In this document: positions 8,881-18,175 of the stretch, one piece after another
Position numbering within the stretch: position 1 is the stretch's first letter
Layout of the letters: each line of letters starts with the position of its first letter
Assembly: GCA_003427395.1 (NCBI GenBank)
Contig: BFEA01000073.1
Coordinates: 3,744,469-3,768,065 of the forward strand
Direction of reading: 5' to 3'
Source of the DNA: Chara braunii
Taxonomy: Eukaryota > Streptophyta > Charophyceae > Charales > Characeae
Length of the DNA: 23,597 nt
The notes under the pieces: model-generated
The model's input: only the letters and a program-made list of their open reading frames with translations
Told to the model about the DNA's origin: nothing
The model's database searches: none
Made by a program: the position numbers and the translations under genes

Positions 8881-9724
8881 ATAGGGTCAGGCATTGTTTC
8901 TAAGATGAATGGCCTGACTGCTATGTTTTTTTTTGTTTTTTTTGGAGAACCAAGCATTGTTTTTAAGATGAATGGCTTGGTTGATGTGTTTTCTTTAATT
9001 GTGTCAGGCATTGTTTCTAAGATGAATGACCTGGTTGCTTATTTTTGAGGGGTATTGTTTGCTTGACTTTTGAGGGTCAGACATTGTTTCTAAGATGAAT
9101 GGTCTGACCGCTGTTTACTTGGGTGGTTTCTGTACAGTCTGTGGGTCAGACCCTGGGTACTCTGTTTTTTTTGTGTGCTGAAAAAGGGGGAGCTGAGCAT
9201 TGTTTCTAAGATGAATGGCTCATCTCTCATTGGTTGTTTTATTATGAGGGAGGGTTCATGCCAAATGACTAAACATTGTTTCTAAGATGAATGGTCTGAG
9301 TCTGAGGCCTCGGGACCATAATTGAGAACAAAAAAATAGGATTCTCTATAAGTGTTGTATATATATGTACTTATATACGGACGAGGCTAGCCAGGCATTG
9401 TTTCTAAAATATATGGCCTGGTTATAGCCCTATCACAAGCGAAGAGAGTATAATCAAGAGCTATAACTGAAAGTAACCTGGGCAGGCTGAGCATTGTTTC
9501 TAAGATGAATGGCTCAGCCCTACGCCCTCCTTTTGAAGACTAAGGTGCAGAAAGGTATATATAACTTGGCTATTTAAACAGCTTAGGGCGACTAAGCATG
9601 ATTTCTAAGATGAATGACTTAGTCACATGCCCAATGCAGAGAAAAGTAGTTGTGCAACCTATTCGTGTATTACTAAGGCAGAGGGCTGACATTGTTTCTA
9701 AGATGAATAACCAGTCCCAATGCC
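8881..9724 (+). ncRNA. Array of ten hairpins with an invariant loop (unit 1)
   Basis: Stem arms: 8886-8892/8912-8918; 8948-8955/8975-8982; 9005-9008/9030-9033; 9075-9082/9102-9109; 9194-9198/9218-9222; 9267-9270/9299-9302 (weak); 9391-9396/9416-9421; 9485-9492/9512-9519; 9590-9596/9618-9624; 9686-9688 with 9712-9714 extended by GGG/CCC. Most share ATT, the 12-nt loop GTTTCTAAGATG, AAT and an unpaired G at the base of the 3' arm. The arms differ (GTCAGGC, ACCAAGC, GTCAGAC, CCAGGC, CTGAGC, GACTAAG) but remain complementary. Several have an outer clamp: ATAG/CTAT (8881/8921), GGCTA/TAGCC (9385/9425), GGGC/GCCC (9480/9524 and 9586/9629), GGCA/TGCC (9677/9721). Spacing is irregular, 52-121 bp. No RNA family known to me fits. 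The pattern resembles multi-copy protein-binding hairpins, but no partner is known. Confidence 0.75.
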
Positions 9725-9769
9725 CTATGTAAGCAGGGTATAAAGGGTTAAAACACTAAAAGATTATGA

Positions 9770-9990
9770 ACTAATGTTTGTTAAGTTAACCTGGGGTTGG
9801 TGAGAGTACTTATCTTTGTGGTTTGGCTTGCATGTAGCTGAATGGTATTATTACCTAGTCTGAGTTTGAGTTGATAGGTAGTTGCTGTAGTGGTTCACCA
9901 CGTGCTAGAGCTATAGGAGTTAGATTCAATTTCTGCATTTTCTGAGATAGGTTTTTTTACTTAGTTTGATTTTTGTATTTATCTGAGGTC
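9770..9990 (+). repeat. Block C of structured unit 1
   Basis: GGGGTTGGTGAGAGTACTTA, CTTTGTGGTTTGGCTTGCATG and CTAGAGCTATAGGAGTT are closely matched in unit 2 at about 16147-16275. GTGG TTCA CCAC (about 9891-9902) could form a small hairpin here but is not preserved in unit 2. Noncoding. Confidence 0.55.
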
Positions 9991-9997
9991 TTTTTTC

Positions 9998-10320
9998 ATA
10001 CTTGGGCTTGTATAAATCTTGGTAAGTCACTTTTCCTACGGGAAGCGCTGCCGAAATTTCTGCAAATCCAAAAAGTTAGACAAATCTCTGACTTTTCAAA
10101 AAGTTCAAACTGTCTGAATTGTATATGGCTTAGTAGAAGTCTGGGAAGTCTCCCTTCGTATAGGAGATGATGCCCGAATTTCTGCTAATTCAGGGAGTCA
10201 GACAAAAATTGAGCTTTAGAAAGTCAAAGACTATTCCTGTCCTTATATTCAGGCTTATATAAATTCTGGAAAGGCAGTTTTCCTACGGGAAGCGCTGCCG
10301 AAATTTTCTTAGTTTAGAGG
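9998..10320 (+). repeat. Three ~123-bp tandem repeats (unit 1)
   Basis: Repeats begin near 10010, 10133 and 10257 with a TATAAATCT-like phrase, then CTACGGGAAGCGCTGCCG, then AAATTTCT and a TTAGACAAA-like phrase. The middle copy is more diverged (GGAGATGATGCCC). In the third copy GGCAG and CTGCC, and AAATT and AATTT, can pair around the motif. AGCGCT is self-complementary. Unit 2 has five such repeats at 16350-16925. Confidence 0.65.
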
Positions 10321-10591
10321 AGTTATATTATGACAGGTGGCAGAGTTGACAACCCACTCTGTATAATGAAAACCCAGTCAAAGGTCTACCTTTTCTTTGA
10401 GTCCTGACTTAGGATTAGGCTTAGACCTAGTTGGCTACCAGGCGGTTTGATGGGACCACTGTATAGAAGATAGTTCGTGTAGGGCTTACAGGTTTAGTCT
10501 TGGGTGTTGACCTGTCTTGTGTTACAGGCCAGCTTGATCGATCTGATTCAGGATTTGGACTAGGGTCTGCTGATCCCTTGAGGGTCATCTG

Positions 10592-10610
10592 CTGTTATCA
10601 CAGATAACAG
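10592..10610 (+). ncRNA. Conserved 8-bp hairpin, block E of unit 1
   Basis: CTGTTATC (10592-10599), loop ACA, GATAACAG (10603-10610). The stem is identical in unit 2 (17200-17218), where the loop reads ACT. Conserved arms with a changed loop fit a structural role. Confidence 0.6.
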
Positions 10611-11106
10611 GTCGGTTACCGATTCGTCGGTCTACGTCTCAACTCCTACTCACTCCCTATACTCAACCTAAAAAGGCTTTAGCCCTGGTGATTTTTTGTT
10701 TTATTAAGGTTTCACCCGGACTTTTATTGAATGGCCATTTAACAAAGGTACTGAGTATTTAATTAAGGTTGGTCGGCTCGGGGTTGGGGCTTGCATGGCT
10801 AAAGCGAGGGGTATGAGTATAGGAACTGGTTGGAGTTGACTCCGCATAGTGTATGAACTCTTGTTTGACTTTGATGTGATTGCAGGTATGTTGAGTGACT
10901 TGGGGTTTTTGTTGGACTGCCTTGCGACCGCACATATATGTATGGTTGGAAGGAGACCCACTATGATTGTGAGAAGTGATCGTCACATAATTATTCCCCC
11001 TTGTGCATATGTATATGTTAGTGTATGTGTACTTACGTGAGGAATTTGCGTGACCTAAAGTGCCGCATACCAAGGGTCAATCGAAGGTTGGGGTGAATAG
11101 AAGGGA

Positions 11107-11120
11107 GGGGGATGTCCCCC
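11107..11120 (+). ncRNA. GC hairpin, block F of unit 1
   Basis: GGGGG (11107-11111), loop ATGT, CCCCC (11116-11120). The corresponding site in unit 2 has AAAAGGG (17697-17703) pairing with CCCTTTT (17710-17716): a different sequence with the same pairing. Confidence 0.55.
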
Positions 11121-11149
11121 GCCAATTCTTGTTTCTTTTCCTTGTTGCG

Positions 11150-11815
11150 ATCCGTCTTGGTGGAACGATAAAGTTCCGGGTGGAAGAGTCAGCGTCTTGC
11201 TGGTGATGCGCCAGACAACTCACCACCGCTCCAAACTCCGTCCTGCCCTAGGGGCCGTCTTACCCCGCACCCATTGGGACACCTCAGGGTGCAGAAGGCG
11301 GAAAGACCCTCAGGTCGGTTTTGCGCCAGCTAAAGGGTTACCTCCCTTTAGCGGGCGCTTCAGCCAACACCTGAGCGCCGGAGATGACCCCATGGCTCCG
11401 AATAAGCCACTTGGATATGGGCACCACATAATGCGCCGTCATTGCAGTTACTCGCGTAGAGCTGCATAGCGAGATAGTATGTGTAAGTCCAGCGCCCTCG
11501 CGATCTTATACTAAGTTCGCATGCGCGGCACTCGTCGCACCCCGCACTAAAAGAGTTATGGGTCCGACGGCGAGACCACGGGCGCGACACGGCCAATGAA
11601 CTTAGGATTTTGGTAGCGTGAAGCGGCACGTGGGCGGAGGGCTAGTCCCGGTCGGCCTATGGGAATCCGTGTACGGGCCTCATTATCCCGGACGCCGGGT
11701 AGCCTATGGGTAGGATACCAGGCCTCCTCTGCGCGCGCGTCGTTTGGGCTTGTCCACCCCCTTCCATTCTAGGGGGCCATCAGCTAATGAGAATTGGAGT
11801 GAGTTTCCTTTTTGC
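11150..11815 (+). repeat. Block G, extra upstream copy in unit 1
   Basis: A diverged tandem copy of 11816-12215. It keeps the opening hairpin with another stem: GGAAC (11162-11166), loop GATAAA, GTTCC (11173-11177), against GGAC, loop GTTATA, GTCC (11828-11841). It shares GGGTGCAGAAG, ATGGGYACYACATARTRCGCC, TTATACTAAG and GTTATGGG. It also has hairpins of its own: CTAAAGGG/CCCTTTAG near 11331-11351 and GGCGCT/AGCGCC near 11354-11379. Unit 2 has only one block G. Confidence 0.6.
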
Positions 11816-12215
11816 GTTTTCATGGTTGGACGTTATAGTCCGTGGCGGCCGTCAAAGTCAAACCCCTTGATGTTTGACCGCCACGACAGCTTAAAGCTGT
11901 CTACTCAACCCCTCTGCACAGGGTGCAGAAGAGGGTGTGGTCTTCAACCGCGCATGGCGGTTGTTCAGCGTCAAGAGATTAACCCTCAAGGCGTGTGTCA
12001 GCCGACACTTTCGTGTCGAGTGCAACCCTCAAGATTAACGAGGACCGCATGGATGTGGGTACTACATAGTACGCCATCACTGTGATTGCTTGCGCACGTT
12101 CGCATTGCGAGCCAATATGAGTAGCTCTGCGTCTGCGCAATTTTTATACTAAGCCTCGCGATCGACGCCCACCCGATTTCCGCGTCGAAAGGTTATGGGA
12201 CGACTACTAAGGGGC
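11816..12215 (+). repeat. Block G, main copy in unit 1
   Basis: Matched by 17740-18175. Hairpins in order: GGAC/GTCC (11828/11838); GTGGCG...GTCAAA with TTTGACCGCCAC (about 11841-11884, with a 3-nt bulge); GACAGC/GCTGTC (11885-11902 region); AACCGC/GCGGTT (11946-11951/11957-11962); CGACAC/GTGTCG (12003-12008/12013-12018). Most recur in unit 2 with the same or compensated stems. Noncoding. Confidence 0.6.
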
Positions 12216-12741
12216 TAGGAGCGTTGTCGCGTGGTCTGTGCCATGTCGTTTGTATGTGTATGTGTGTGTTCCTCGTTGTGTTCGTAGAGTAGTGTATGCG
12301 TGGTAAGTGGGATGCGTCCTAGCCGACCGACGACGAACCGCCCTTGGGACTTCAGCCCCCCAAAATGTCGGTCCACGTGCGGGTCCGATGGGCGTGCTGT
12401 CGTTCGTACCCCCTATGCTACAGGGAACGAGAAACGCCCTTGGCTGGTCCACCTCTGCGATTGCAACTGAGTAGCTTTCGTACTGTGGACTGGTAGCTCG
12501 GCGGGGATACGCCCACCGAAGGGAAGTGATAGCTCCCGTAAGGTGGACGTAAGTTGTGCCTCGCGTAGGCCCTATCCTGTCGTAGGGGCTCGCGAGAGGT
12601 ATGGCTGGCGCACTCGGCCGGAGCGGCCTAAGGAAGCTCCATTTGTGTGTTCGCGAAAAGGTTGGTCCAACTCCTGCGCGACGCGGCCAAGAGGGTCCCG
12701 CGCTGCCGGGAGCGGTGCCGGACCGATGCGCTTGACAGCGT
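12215..12741 (+). repeat. GC-rich end block H of structured unit 1
   Basis: Matched by 18175-18685, including GTRTGCGTGG, GACGACGA, CAGCCCCCCAA, CTATGCTACA, AACGAGAAACGCCC, CTCTGCGATTGCAACTGA and the terminal GACCGATGCGCTTGACAGCG. It contains a two-part hairpin: CTCGCG (12560-12565) with CGCGAG (12591-12596), inside which CCCTA (12570-12574) pairs with TAGGG (12583-12587) around TCCTGTCG. It ends at the right terminus of copy B. Noncoding. Confidence 0.6.
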
Positions 12742-13597
12742 CATTGTCGGTTCAGCCGTTGCGTGTCTGCTGCGGTTGGAGGATCCACTAGCCGAAGGAA
12801 CGGAGGAGAAGACGATGAGGCTGAACACATACGGGGATGGGCTGAATCTGGACGCCAAGTTGCGTCGGGTGCATGCAGATTGGAGATGAAGATGGTAGAG
12901 CTACGTAGGAGGATGGTGGAAAGAGGAATTGAGTTCTCACCTAATCCTTGATGAGATCGGGTGAACCGAAGGTTAAAGTTGGGGTCTCAGGGGTGGGTGA
13001 ATCCGATTCTGAAGTCAGATTTAGTAAAGCGTTAGTAAGGAGGAGATTATTAGAAAAGGGCGTGCGCGAGAAGTTGGCAGGAAAACAAATATGGCAGAAC
13101 AAGAAAGGAGGTTTCTCCTCCGATATTGAGTGGAAATGGGTGAGAGAAGGGGCTAATCCAAGGTTTTTACCTAGAGCGAATTCGTTAGTACAATCAGATT
13201 AGTGTAAAAGTTAGTATAGTAAGAGTGGTAGGAGAAATATGGTGCGTAAAGGTTTTCGGAGGTAGCTATGGAAGGGGCAGATGATCGAGAAAGTCGACCG
13301 ATTCTCTATGAAATCGGTCAAGGAGAGATGCGTTGTGGGGTTTTTGATGGAAGGCGAGTGCAATGGTAGGGTCGGTTTGGCCAAAGAGTAAATAGACGAG
13401 GGGTTAGTAGGAAGATGGGTTGTGTGAGAGTGTCGGGAAGTGGTCAAGGGGAGAAGGAAAATTAACGAATGGTGTGGGGAGTCGAGAGCGAGGTCGGGAA
13501 AAGGGAGCTAACAAGGACGTACGTACCAGTTCGTGTTCCCGAGGAAGAGTCATCCTTCCCACCAGCCTCCGCGCGAGAGTTGGCAGCAGGCTCTCAC

Positions 13598-13600
<3 letters not shown>

Positions 13601-13644
<44 letters not shown>
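13601..13644. repeat. (AG)22 microsatellite
   Basis: An uninterrupted AG dinucleotide run of 44 bases lies within the copy A interior. Arg/Glu-alternating frames across it are artefacts of the repeat. Confidence 0.95.
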
Positions 13645-13646
<2 letters not shown>

Positions 13647-13713
13647 TTAAAGGGTGGTGCGATTGGTGTCGTGCAGCCTCGACACGATGCCGTGAAGTAT
13701 CTTCCCACATCTT

Positions 13714-13846
13714 CAGTGGAAGATTCATTCCGATTTTTGCTCATCCTATGAACGGATGTGGCAATTCTCTATCCTCGCGTGCATAACGGGAATGCAGTAT
13801 ATACTTTCGTACTATAGTGGAAGATTCATTCTGATTTAGCTCATCC
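13714..13846 (+). repeat. Short direct repeat, two copies plus a fragment
   Basis: AGTGGAAGATTCATTCCGAT followed by TTGCTCATCC near 13715 recurs near 13816 as AGTGGAAGATTCATTCTGAT with TAGCTCATCC, about 101 bp apart. A partial copy (GAAAATTCATTCC) lies near 13876. Function unknown. Confidence 0.6.
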
Positions 13847-15322
13847 GAGGAGATGTACCTAACCGAGTTCTGGGAGAAAATTCATTCCTAATACGCTCGG
13901 CCTATTGATCGAAGTAGCTCGTGGCCAACCAAGGAGTTGGAGACTTACCCGTGGAAACGGGCGGACAATGTAGGATGTTTCCAACGTAACCCTCCATATT
14001 TTTGCGAAAGGTACATATGCAGGATCATGCCTCCAATGAATAAGGAAGTAAAACAACCACTACAGATACCTGCTGGCCGCCACGATCTTGATGGTCGAGC
14101 TGTTTTAGCTTCGGAATCGACACGGTCGTACTGCATGTCCCAGTCGTTATCGTGATTGTCAAGCCTGCCATTACGACTTACATACTCCATCAGTATTTGG
14201 GACGACGTTCCCCACCATATGCAGTTCTCCGGGCTTATCGAACAGAGCTGCAAGCGGACCGATTATGGTGATTGCACGTTGGTAGGTCTGTCTATTGGAT
14301 TAAGTGCCGCTTATTCTGCTAGCCAGTGTAGCAACGAGCTAACCACAAGCTTGGAGACTTTTTTGATGTCTGACTCGCTGTCTACCTGTCGACCAAAGAA
14401 GCGGGTTGTGAGGATTGCAGAGCTGGCCGATGCGCCCCTCGTCCAACCAGCCTGTGCGGTAACAAGCCAGGCACGAAGTTGCATATCTGCTTCTTGGCTA
14501 GCCTACGGATCATTGTGTTGAGCGACGCACCTGCGGGCAGGCCGTGAGGTGTGGGCTTGCTTGCTATTCGATGCGTGATGCGGTCGGATACGCCACTCAC
14601 GCTGATTGAGTTGTGCTATCGTGAGTCCAGTCGTGGGTTAGGAACATATCATGGTCATGGTTTTTATCAAAGAGCTAGGGGAGTTAATCAGGCTGATTCT
14701 GCATTTAGTGAAGTGATCAAGCGTGAGTAAGAAGATTCCTACAGGGAATTGGAAGGTCGTTAGGGACTCAACGTTCGGCGATTTGACCTCGGTTTGACCA
14801 GGTTGTCGCGTGTTTAGCCGCCATCACGGGGTCCTCAAGCGAATCAAGGAATCAAGACCCTCTCCTGGGAGTTGAGTTGTCCCTCTCCTGTACCTCGAGA
14901 GTCAAAAACCCCTCTTTCTACCCTTCTTACTCTAAATCTAGTCTTGTTCTGAGAGGAAGGCGGCATGAGAGATTGCAACACGCAGGACCGCAGCAAGATT
15001 CTGTGGGGAGTCCACCCACCGATTGTAGAAGCTCTGTCGGAACCTAGGCGAGGTTCTGGAGGCAGGGAACCAACATGTACATTTCCTTCTATCTGTATGA
15101 TCCCACTATACCCCTGTTTAACTATTTTCCTTTAGTCTGACTTTGTATGCATGTGTTCCCCTACGACTTTTGTTTTCTTTTCAGGATCTAATCAGACTGA
15201 ATGGAAGGAATGTGTGTGAAAAACTTAAGTTTCTTCTTTATTTTGACTGAAAACAGACTGAGGGATGAACTGGGGGAGGGTGGGAGGAAGGTACTTTGCA
15301 TGCACTTGACCGGGTCAACCAA

Positions 15323-16077
15323 GGACTGGGTATTATTTCTAAGATTAATGGCCCAAGGCTATGTTTAATTGGTTGTTTTTTTAGGGGCCAGACATTGTTC
15401 CGAAGTTGAATGGTCTGGTTGCTATGTTTATTTTTTAGGGTTTGTCTGACTGATTTTTTAGACCAAGCATTGTTTCTAAATGAATGGCTTGGTCTGTCTA
15501 TTTCTTTTGGGGTTCCAGATTGAAGTTGGGCTAACTTCATGCTTTAAATGGTTTGCAGATAGGTTGAACATTGTTTCTAAACTCAATGGTTCAGTCTTTT
15601 GTTTTATTTTTTATGGAGGATTTCTGGTATACGGCTAAGCATTGTTTCTAAGTTGAATGGTTTAGCCTAAAACCACACATATAAGTATACACTGAGTATA
15701 GCGGAAAATATTTCTACTTATATTTGCATGTGAACTGACAGTTGGACATAGTTTCTAAGCTGAATGGTCCAACACTAAGCCATATGATTAAGAAGAGAAG
15801 GAAAATTATGAAGTATAATTGAAAGTAATTTGGGCAAGCTAAGCATTGTTTCTAAGTTGAATGACTCAGCCCTCTGCCCATATTTTCATTTTTTTTTTGA
15901 ACAAAATCAGAAATTATTAAACTTTGCCTATTAAACAACTTATGGTGACTAGATATTGTTTCTAAGCTGAATGGTTTAGTCATATACCCAAAGAAGAGAA
16001 AAATTGTGCAACCTGTTCGTGTATATCCTAAGGCATGCTAGACATTGTTTCTAAGTTGAATGGTCTAACACTATGCC
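15323..16077 (+). ncRNA. Array of nine hairpins with an invariant loop (unit 2)
   Basis: Stem arms: 15327-15330/15352-15355; 15388-15393/15413-15418; 15460-15468/15487-15495 (9 bp, perfect); 15564-15569/15589-15594; 15633-15640/15660-15667; 15741-15747/15767-15773; 15838-15843/15865-15870 (one mismatch); 15946-15951/15977-15982; 16039-16043/16063-16067. The loop is mostly GTTTCTAAGYTG, with the same ATT/AAT closure and unpaired G. Outer clamps GGGC/GCCC (15832/15876) and GGCA/TGCC (16032/16074) match those of unit 1. The hairpin at 15741 (GTTGGAC/GTCCAAC) occupies the position of the unit 1 hairpin at 9391 (CCAGGC/GCCTGG): both strands of the stem have changed together. Confidence 0.75.
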
Positions 16078-16349
16078 ATATGTAAGTTGGGTACAAGGGA
16101 TACATCATTTGAAAGTTTCATGAACTATTTTTGAGGATTTGAGTTGGGGTTGGTGATAGTACTTACCTTTGTGGTTTGGCCTGCATGTGGCTGAGTGAGA
16201 TCACTACTTAGTCTGAGTTTCAGTTTGATAGGTAGCTGCTTCAGAAGCTCGCCACGTGTTAGAGTCATAGGAGTTCGTTTCAATTCCTGCATTTTCTGAG
16301 CTAAGTTTTTTTTACTTAGATCAATTCTGCATTTTTTTTAATCATTTGT

Positions 16350-16925
16350 TATACTTGGTCTTGTATAAATCTTGGTAAGCTACTTTCTCTACTCTACGGG
16401 AAGCGCTGCAAAAATTTCTACAAAACCAAGAAGTTAATTATATTTTGTCTCTTCAAAGTTTAAGTTTGTCTAAATCTTATACATGATTTAATAAAAATCT
16501 GGAAAGTCTCATTTTATAAAGGGAATGCTGCCAATTTTTTTGCTAAATCAGAGAGTTAGACAAAATTAAACTTTAGAAAGTCAAAGTTATTTTTAAATTT
16601 ATACTTAGCTTTCTATAAATTTTGGAAAACTAGTTTCTCTTCGGGAAGCGCTGCCGAAATTTCTACAAAACTAAGGAGTTGGTTAAATTTTTGTCTTGGC
16701 TGAACTCAAGTTTTACTTTGAGTTTTTATCTAACTTAGTATAAATCTAGGAAGTCTACTTTTCTAAAGGAGGTGCTGCCCAAATTTTACTAATTCAGAGA
16801 GTTAAATAAAATTTGACTTTCCAGAGCTAGGGAATAGTTCAGTTTTGTATTCAAACTAGTATAAATTCTGAAAATACACTTTTTCTACGGGAAGCACTGC
16901 CGAAATTTTCCTAGTTTAAAGGAGA
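16350..16925 (+). repeat. Five ~123-bp tandem repeats (unit 2)
   Basis: Repeats start near 16364, 16489, 16613, 16740 and 16860 with TATAAATCT-like phrases, each followed 30-40 bp later by a GGGAAGCGCTGCC-like motif and then AAATTT. Copies 1, 3 and 5 have GAAGCGCTGC or GAAGCACTGC; copies 2 and 4 have weaker forms (GAATGCTGCC, GAGGTGCTGCC). The alternation suggests a two-repeat amplification unit. Unit 1 has three copies. Confidence 0.65.
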
Positions 16926-17199
16926 TAGGTTATATTTTGGCAGGTGATGATTTTGGAGATTCACTCTGTATAGAGGAGATCTGGCCTGAATCTACCTCTT
17001 TTTTAGGTATCTGCTTAGGGATAGTGTTAGACTTAGTTGATTAAGAACGATGTTTGAGTGAGATCGTAATATGGAGATTATTCTCCATAGACTTATAGAT
17101 TTAGCCTGAAATTGGTCTGTTTTGTGTTACAGGTCCTCTTGATCGCTTGATTCGGGATCTGGGATAGATTCAACTTTGTGATCCTACAATGATCATCTT

Positions 17200-17218
17200 C
17201 TGTTATCACTGATAACAG
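17200..17218 (+). ncRNA. Conserved 8-bp hairpin, block E of unit 2
   Basis: CTGTTATC (17200-17207), loop ACT, GATAACAG (17211-17218). The stem is the same as at 10592-10610 in unit 1, and the loop differs by one base. Confidence 0.6.
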
Positions 17219-17696
17219 GTCGGTTGCCGATTCGTCGGTTTACAACTCAACTCCAATCCACTTTTGTCACTCAACCTAAATACATTAGTCATGTGGTTTG
17301 AATTGTTTCATTGTGTGTTTACCCGAACTTTATTGAATGACCATTTAACAAAAGTACTGAGTATTTTATTTTCAGAAGTTGCACAAGTAGGAGGTTTACA
17401 TGGCTAAAGCGAGGGGTATGAGTGCAGAGAATGGTTGAAGTTGACCCCGTGTAGTGTGTGAATTTTTGGTTGAATCTTTGATGTGATTGCATGTATGTTT
17501 TGTGGTTAAAATCCTGGATTTTGATTGTCTGCGATCACATAGATATATATGGCTGAGAGGACTCCCACTGTGACTATGAGAAGTGATCGTCCTATATTAA
17601 TAACCCTTATTTATATATGTACATATTTATGACTTGAGTGTTCACGTGGCCTATCGCGACCATGAGTAAGGGTTAAACAGAGTATGCCTCGAGAGA

Positions 17697-17716
17697 AAAA
17701 GGGAGATTCCCCTTTT
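17697..17716 (+). ncRNA. Compensated hairpin, block F of unit 2
   Basis: AAAAGGG (17697-17703), loop AGATTC, CCCTTTT (17710-17716). It stands where unit 1 has GGGGG/CCCCC (11107-11120), so pairing is kept while sequence changes. Confidence 0.55.
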
Positions 17717-17739
17717 ACTTGTGCTGCTTTATAAATTTT

Positions 17740-18175
17740 ATAGACGGACGTTGTAGTCCGTGACAACCGTCAAAGTCAAACCCCTTGATTTCTCTCCAGG
17801 CCCTAGAGGATGAAGTTGGTCTCCAGGGCGATAAGAGACGATTGCCGCCACAGGTATGAACCTGTGTACCACTCACTCTCAGCAGGATGCAGAAGAGGGC
17901 GTGGTTCTCAACCGCACTTGGCGGTTGTCTAGCGTCGAGGGATTAACCCCTCAAGGGCATGTCAACCGACACTTGAGTGTCGAATGCGACTCTCACTTAA
18001 TGAGAAGCGCACGAGTATGGGAACTACATAGTACGTCACCATTGCGACTGCTTGCGTATGCATGCATTACGAGTCGATATAAGTTATCCCTGCGTTCGCG
18101 TGGTTTTATACTAAGTCTCTCGCGCGTCGCCTATCCGATTTCCGCGTCGGAAGGTTATGGGATGACTACAGAAGG
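17740..18175 (+). repeat. Block G, single copy in unit 2
   Basis: Begins with CGGAC (17745-17749), loop GTTGTA, GTCCG (17756-17760). Then come CACAGGT/ACCTGTG (about 17850-17867), which replaces GACAGC/GCTGTC of unit 1, AACCGC/GCGGTT (17910-17915/17921-17926) and CGACAC/GTGTCG (17967-17972/17977-17982). Part of the long stem seen in unit 1 (about 11841-11884) lacks its second arm here. Confidence 0.6.

Larger units (their letters stand above)
10320..11145 (+). repeat. Blocks E and F of structured unit 1
   Basis: Conserved with 16925-17735. Block E ends in a hairpin and GGTCGGTTACCGATTCGTCGG. Block F shares TGGCTAAAGCGAGGGGTATG, TTTGATGTGATTGCA and GAGAAGTGATCGTC with unit 2. Near its end lies a second compensated hairpin (11107-11120). 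No shared ORF. Confidence 0.6.
5340..12741 (+). mobile_element. Nested element copy B
   Basis: It is bounded by the left-end motif at 5340 and by the right-end motif TGACAGCGT at 12733-12741, which matches CGACAACGT at the end of copy A. It holds a variable 5' half (5546-8290: U6-like sequence, G tracts, CTG-rich tract) and structured unit 1 (8290-12741). Its two termini are only imperfectly inverted (GCGTTGTCG against ACGCTGTCA), consistent with age. No ORF with a recognisable protein domain is present. Confidence 0.55.
8290..12741 (+). other. Structured unit 1 (noncoding)
   Basis: A ~4.4-kb segment matched block by block by unit 2 (about 14740-18685). The shared order is leader (8290-8640), hairpin array (8881-9724), block C (9770-9990), ~123-bp repeats (9998-10320), block E with a conserved 8-bp hairpin (10320-10680), block F (10690-11130), block G (11150-12215, duplicated here) and GC-rich end block H (12215-12741). 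Neither copy has a shared long ORF, while many hairpins are maintained through compensating changes. I infer selection on RNA structure on the plus strand. A promoter, splice sites and transcript ends cannot be placed from sequence alone. Confidence 0.6.
12742..14739. other. Copy A variable interior, no gene seen
   Basis: Under the nested model this continues from 5339. I find no recognisable protein or RNA gene. Short frames up to about 120 aa (for example 14156-14521 plus) have no domain I know and overlap frames on the other strand. Apart from weak resemblance to copy B near 13055, it does not visibly match the copy B interior. Confidence 0.4.

Noticed and set aside
8881-9724. CRISPR array
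   Set aside because: The conserved element is the loop of a hairpin with changing arms, spacing is irregular (52-121 bp), and the context is eukaryotic.
8881-9724. Cluster of C/D-box snoRNAs (AAGATGAAT resembles part of box C)
   Set aside because: The GATGA falls in the apical loop of a short hairpin rather than beside a terminal stem, and no D box or guide spacing fits.
9790-9830. U1 or U4 snRNA (GTACTTATCTTTG near 9803; GTACTTACCTTTG near 16159)
   Set aside because: Only the first few bases resemble a snRNA 5' end; no Sm site or downstream stem-loops follow.
14156-14521. 121-aa plus-strand ORF in the copy A interior
   Set aside because: No domain recognised, an overlapping ORF lies on the other strand, and there is no counterpart in copy B; too weak to call a gene.
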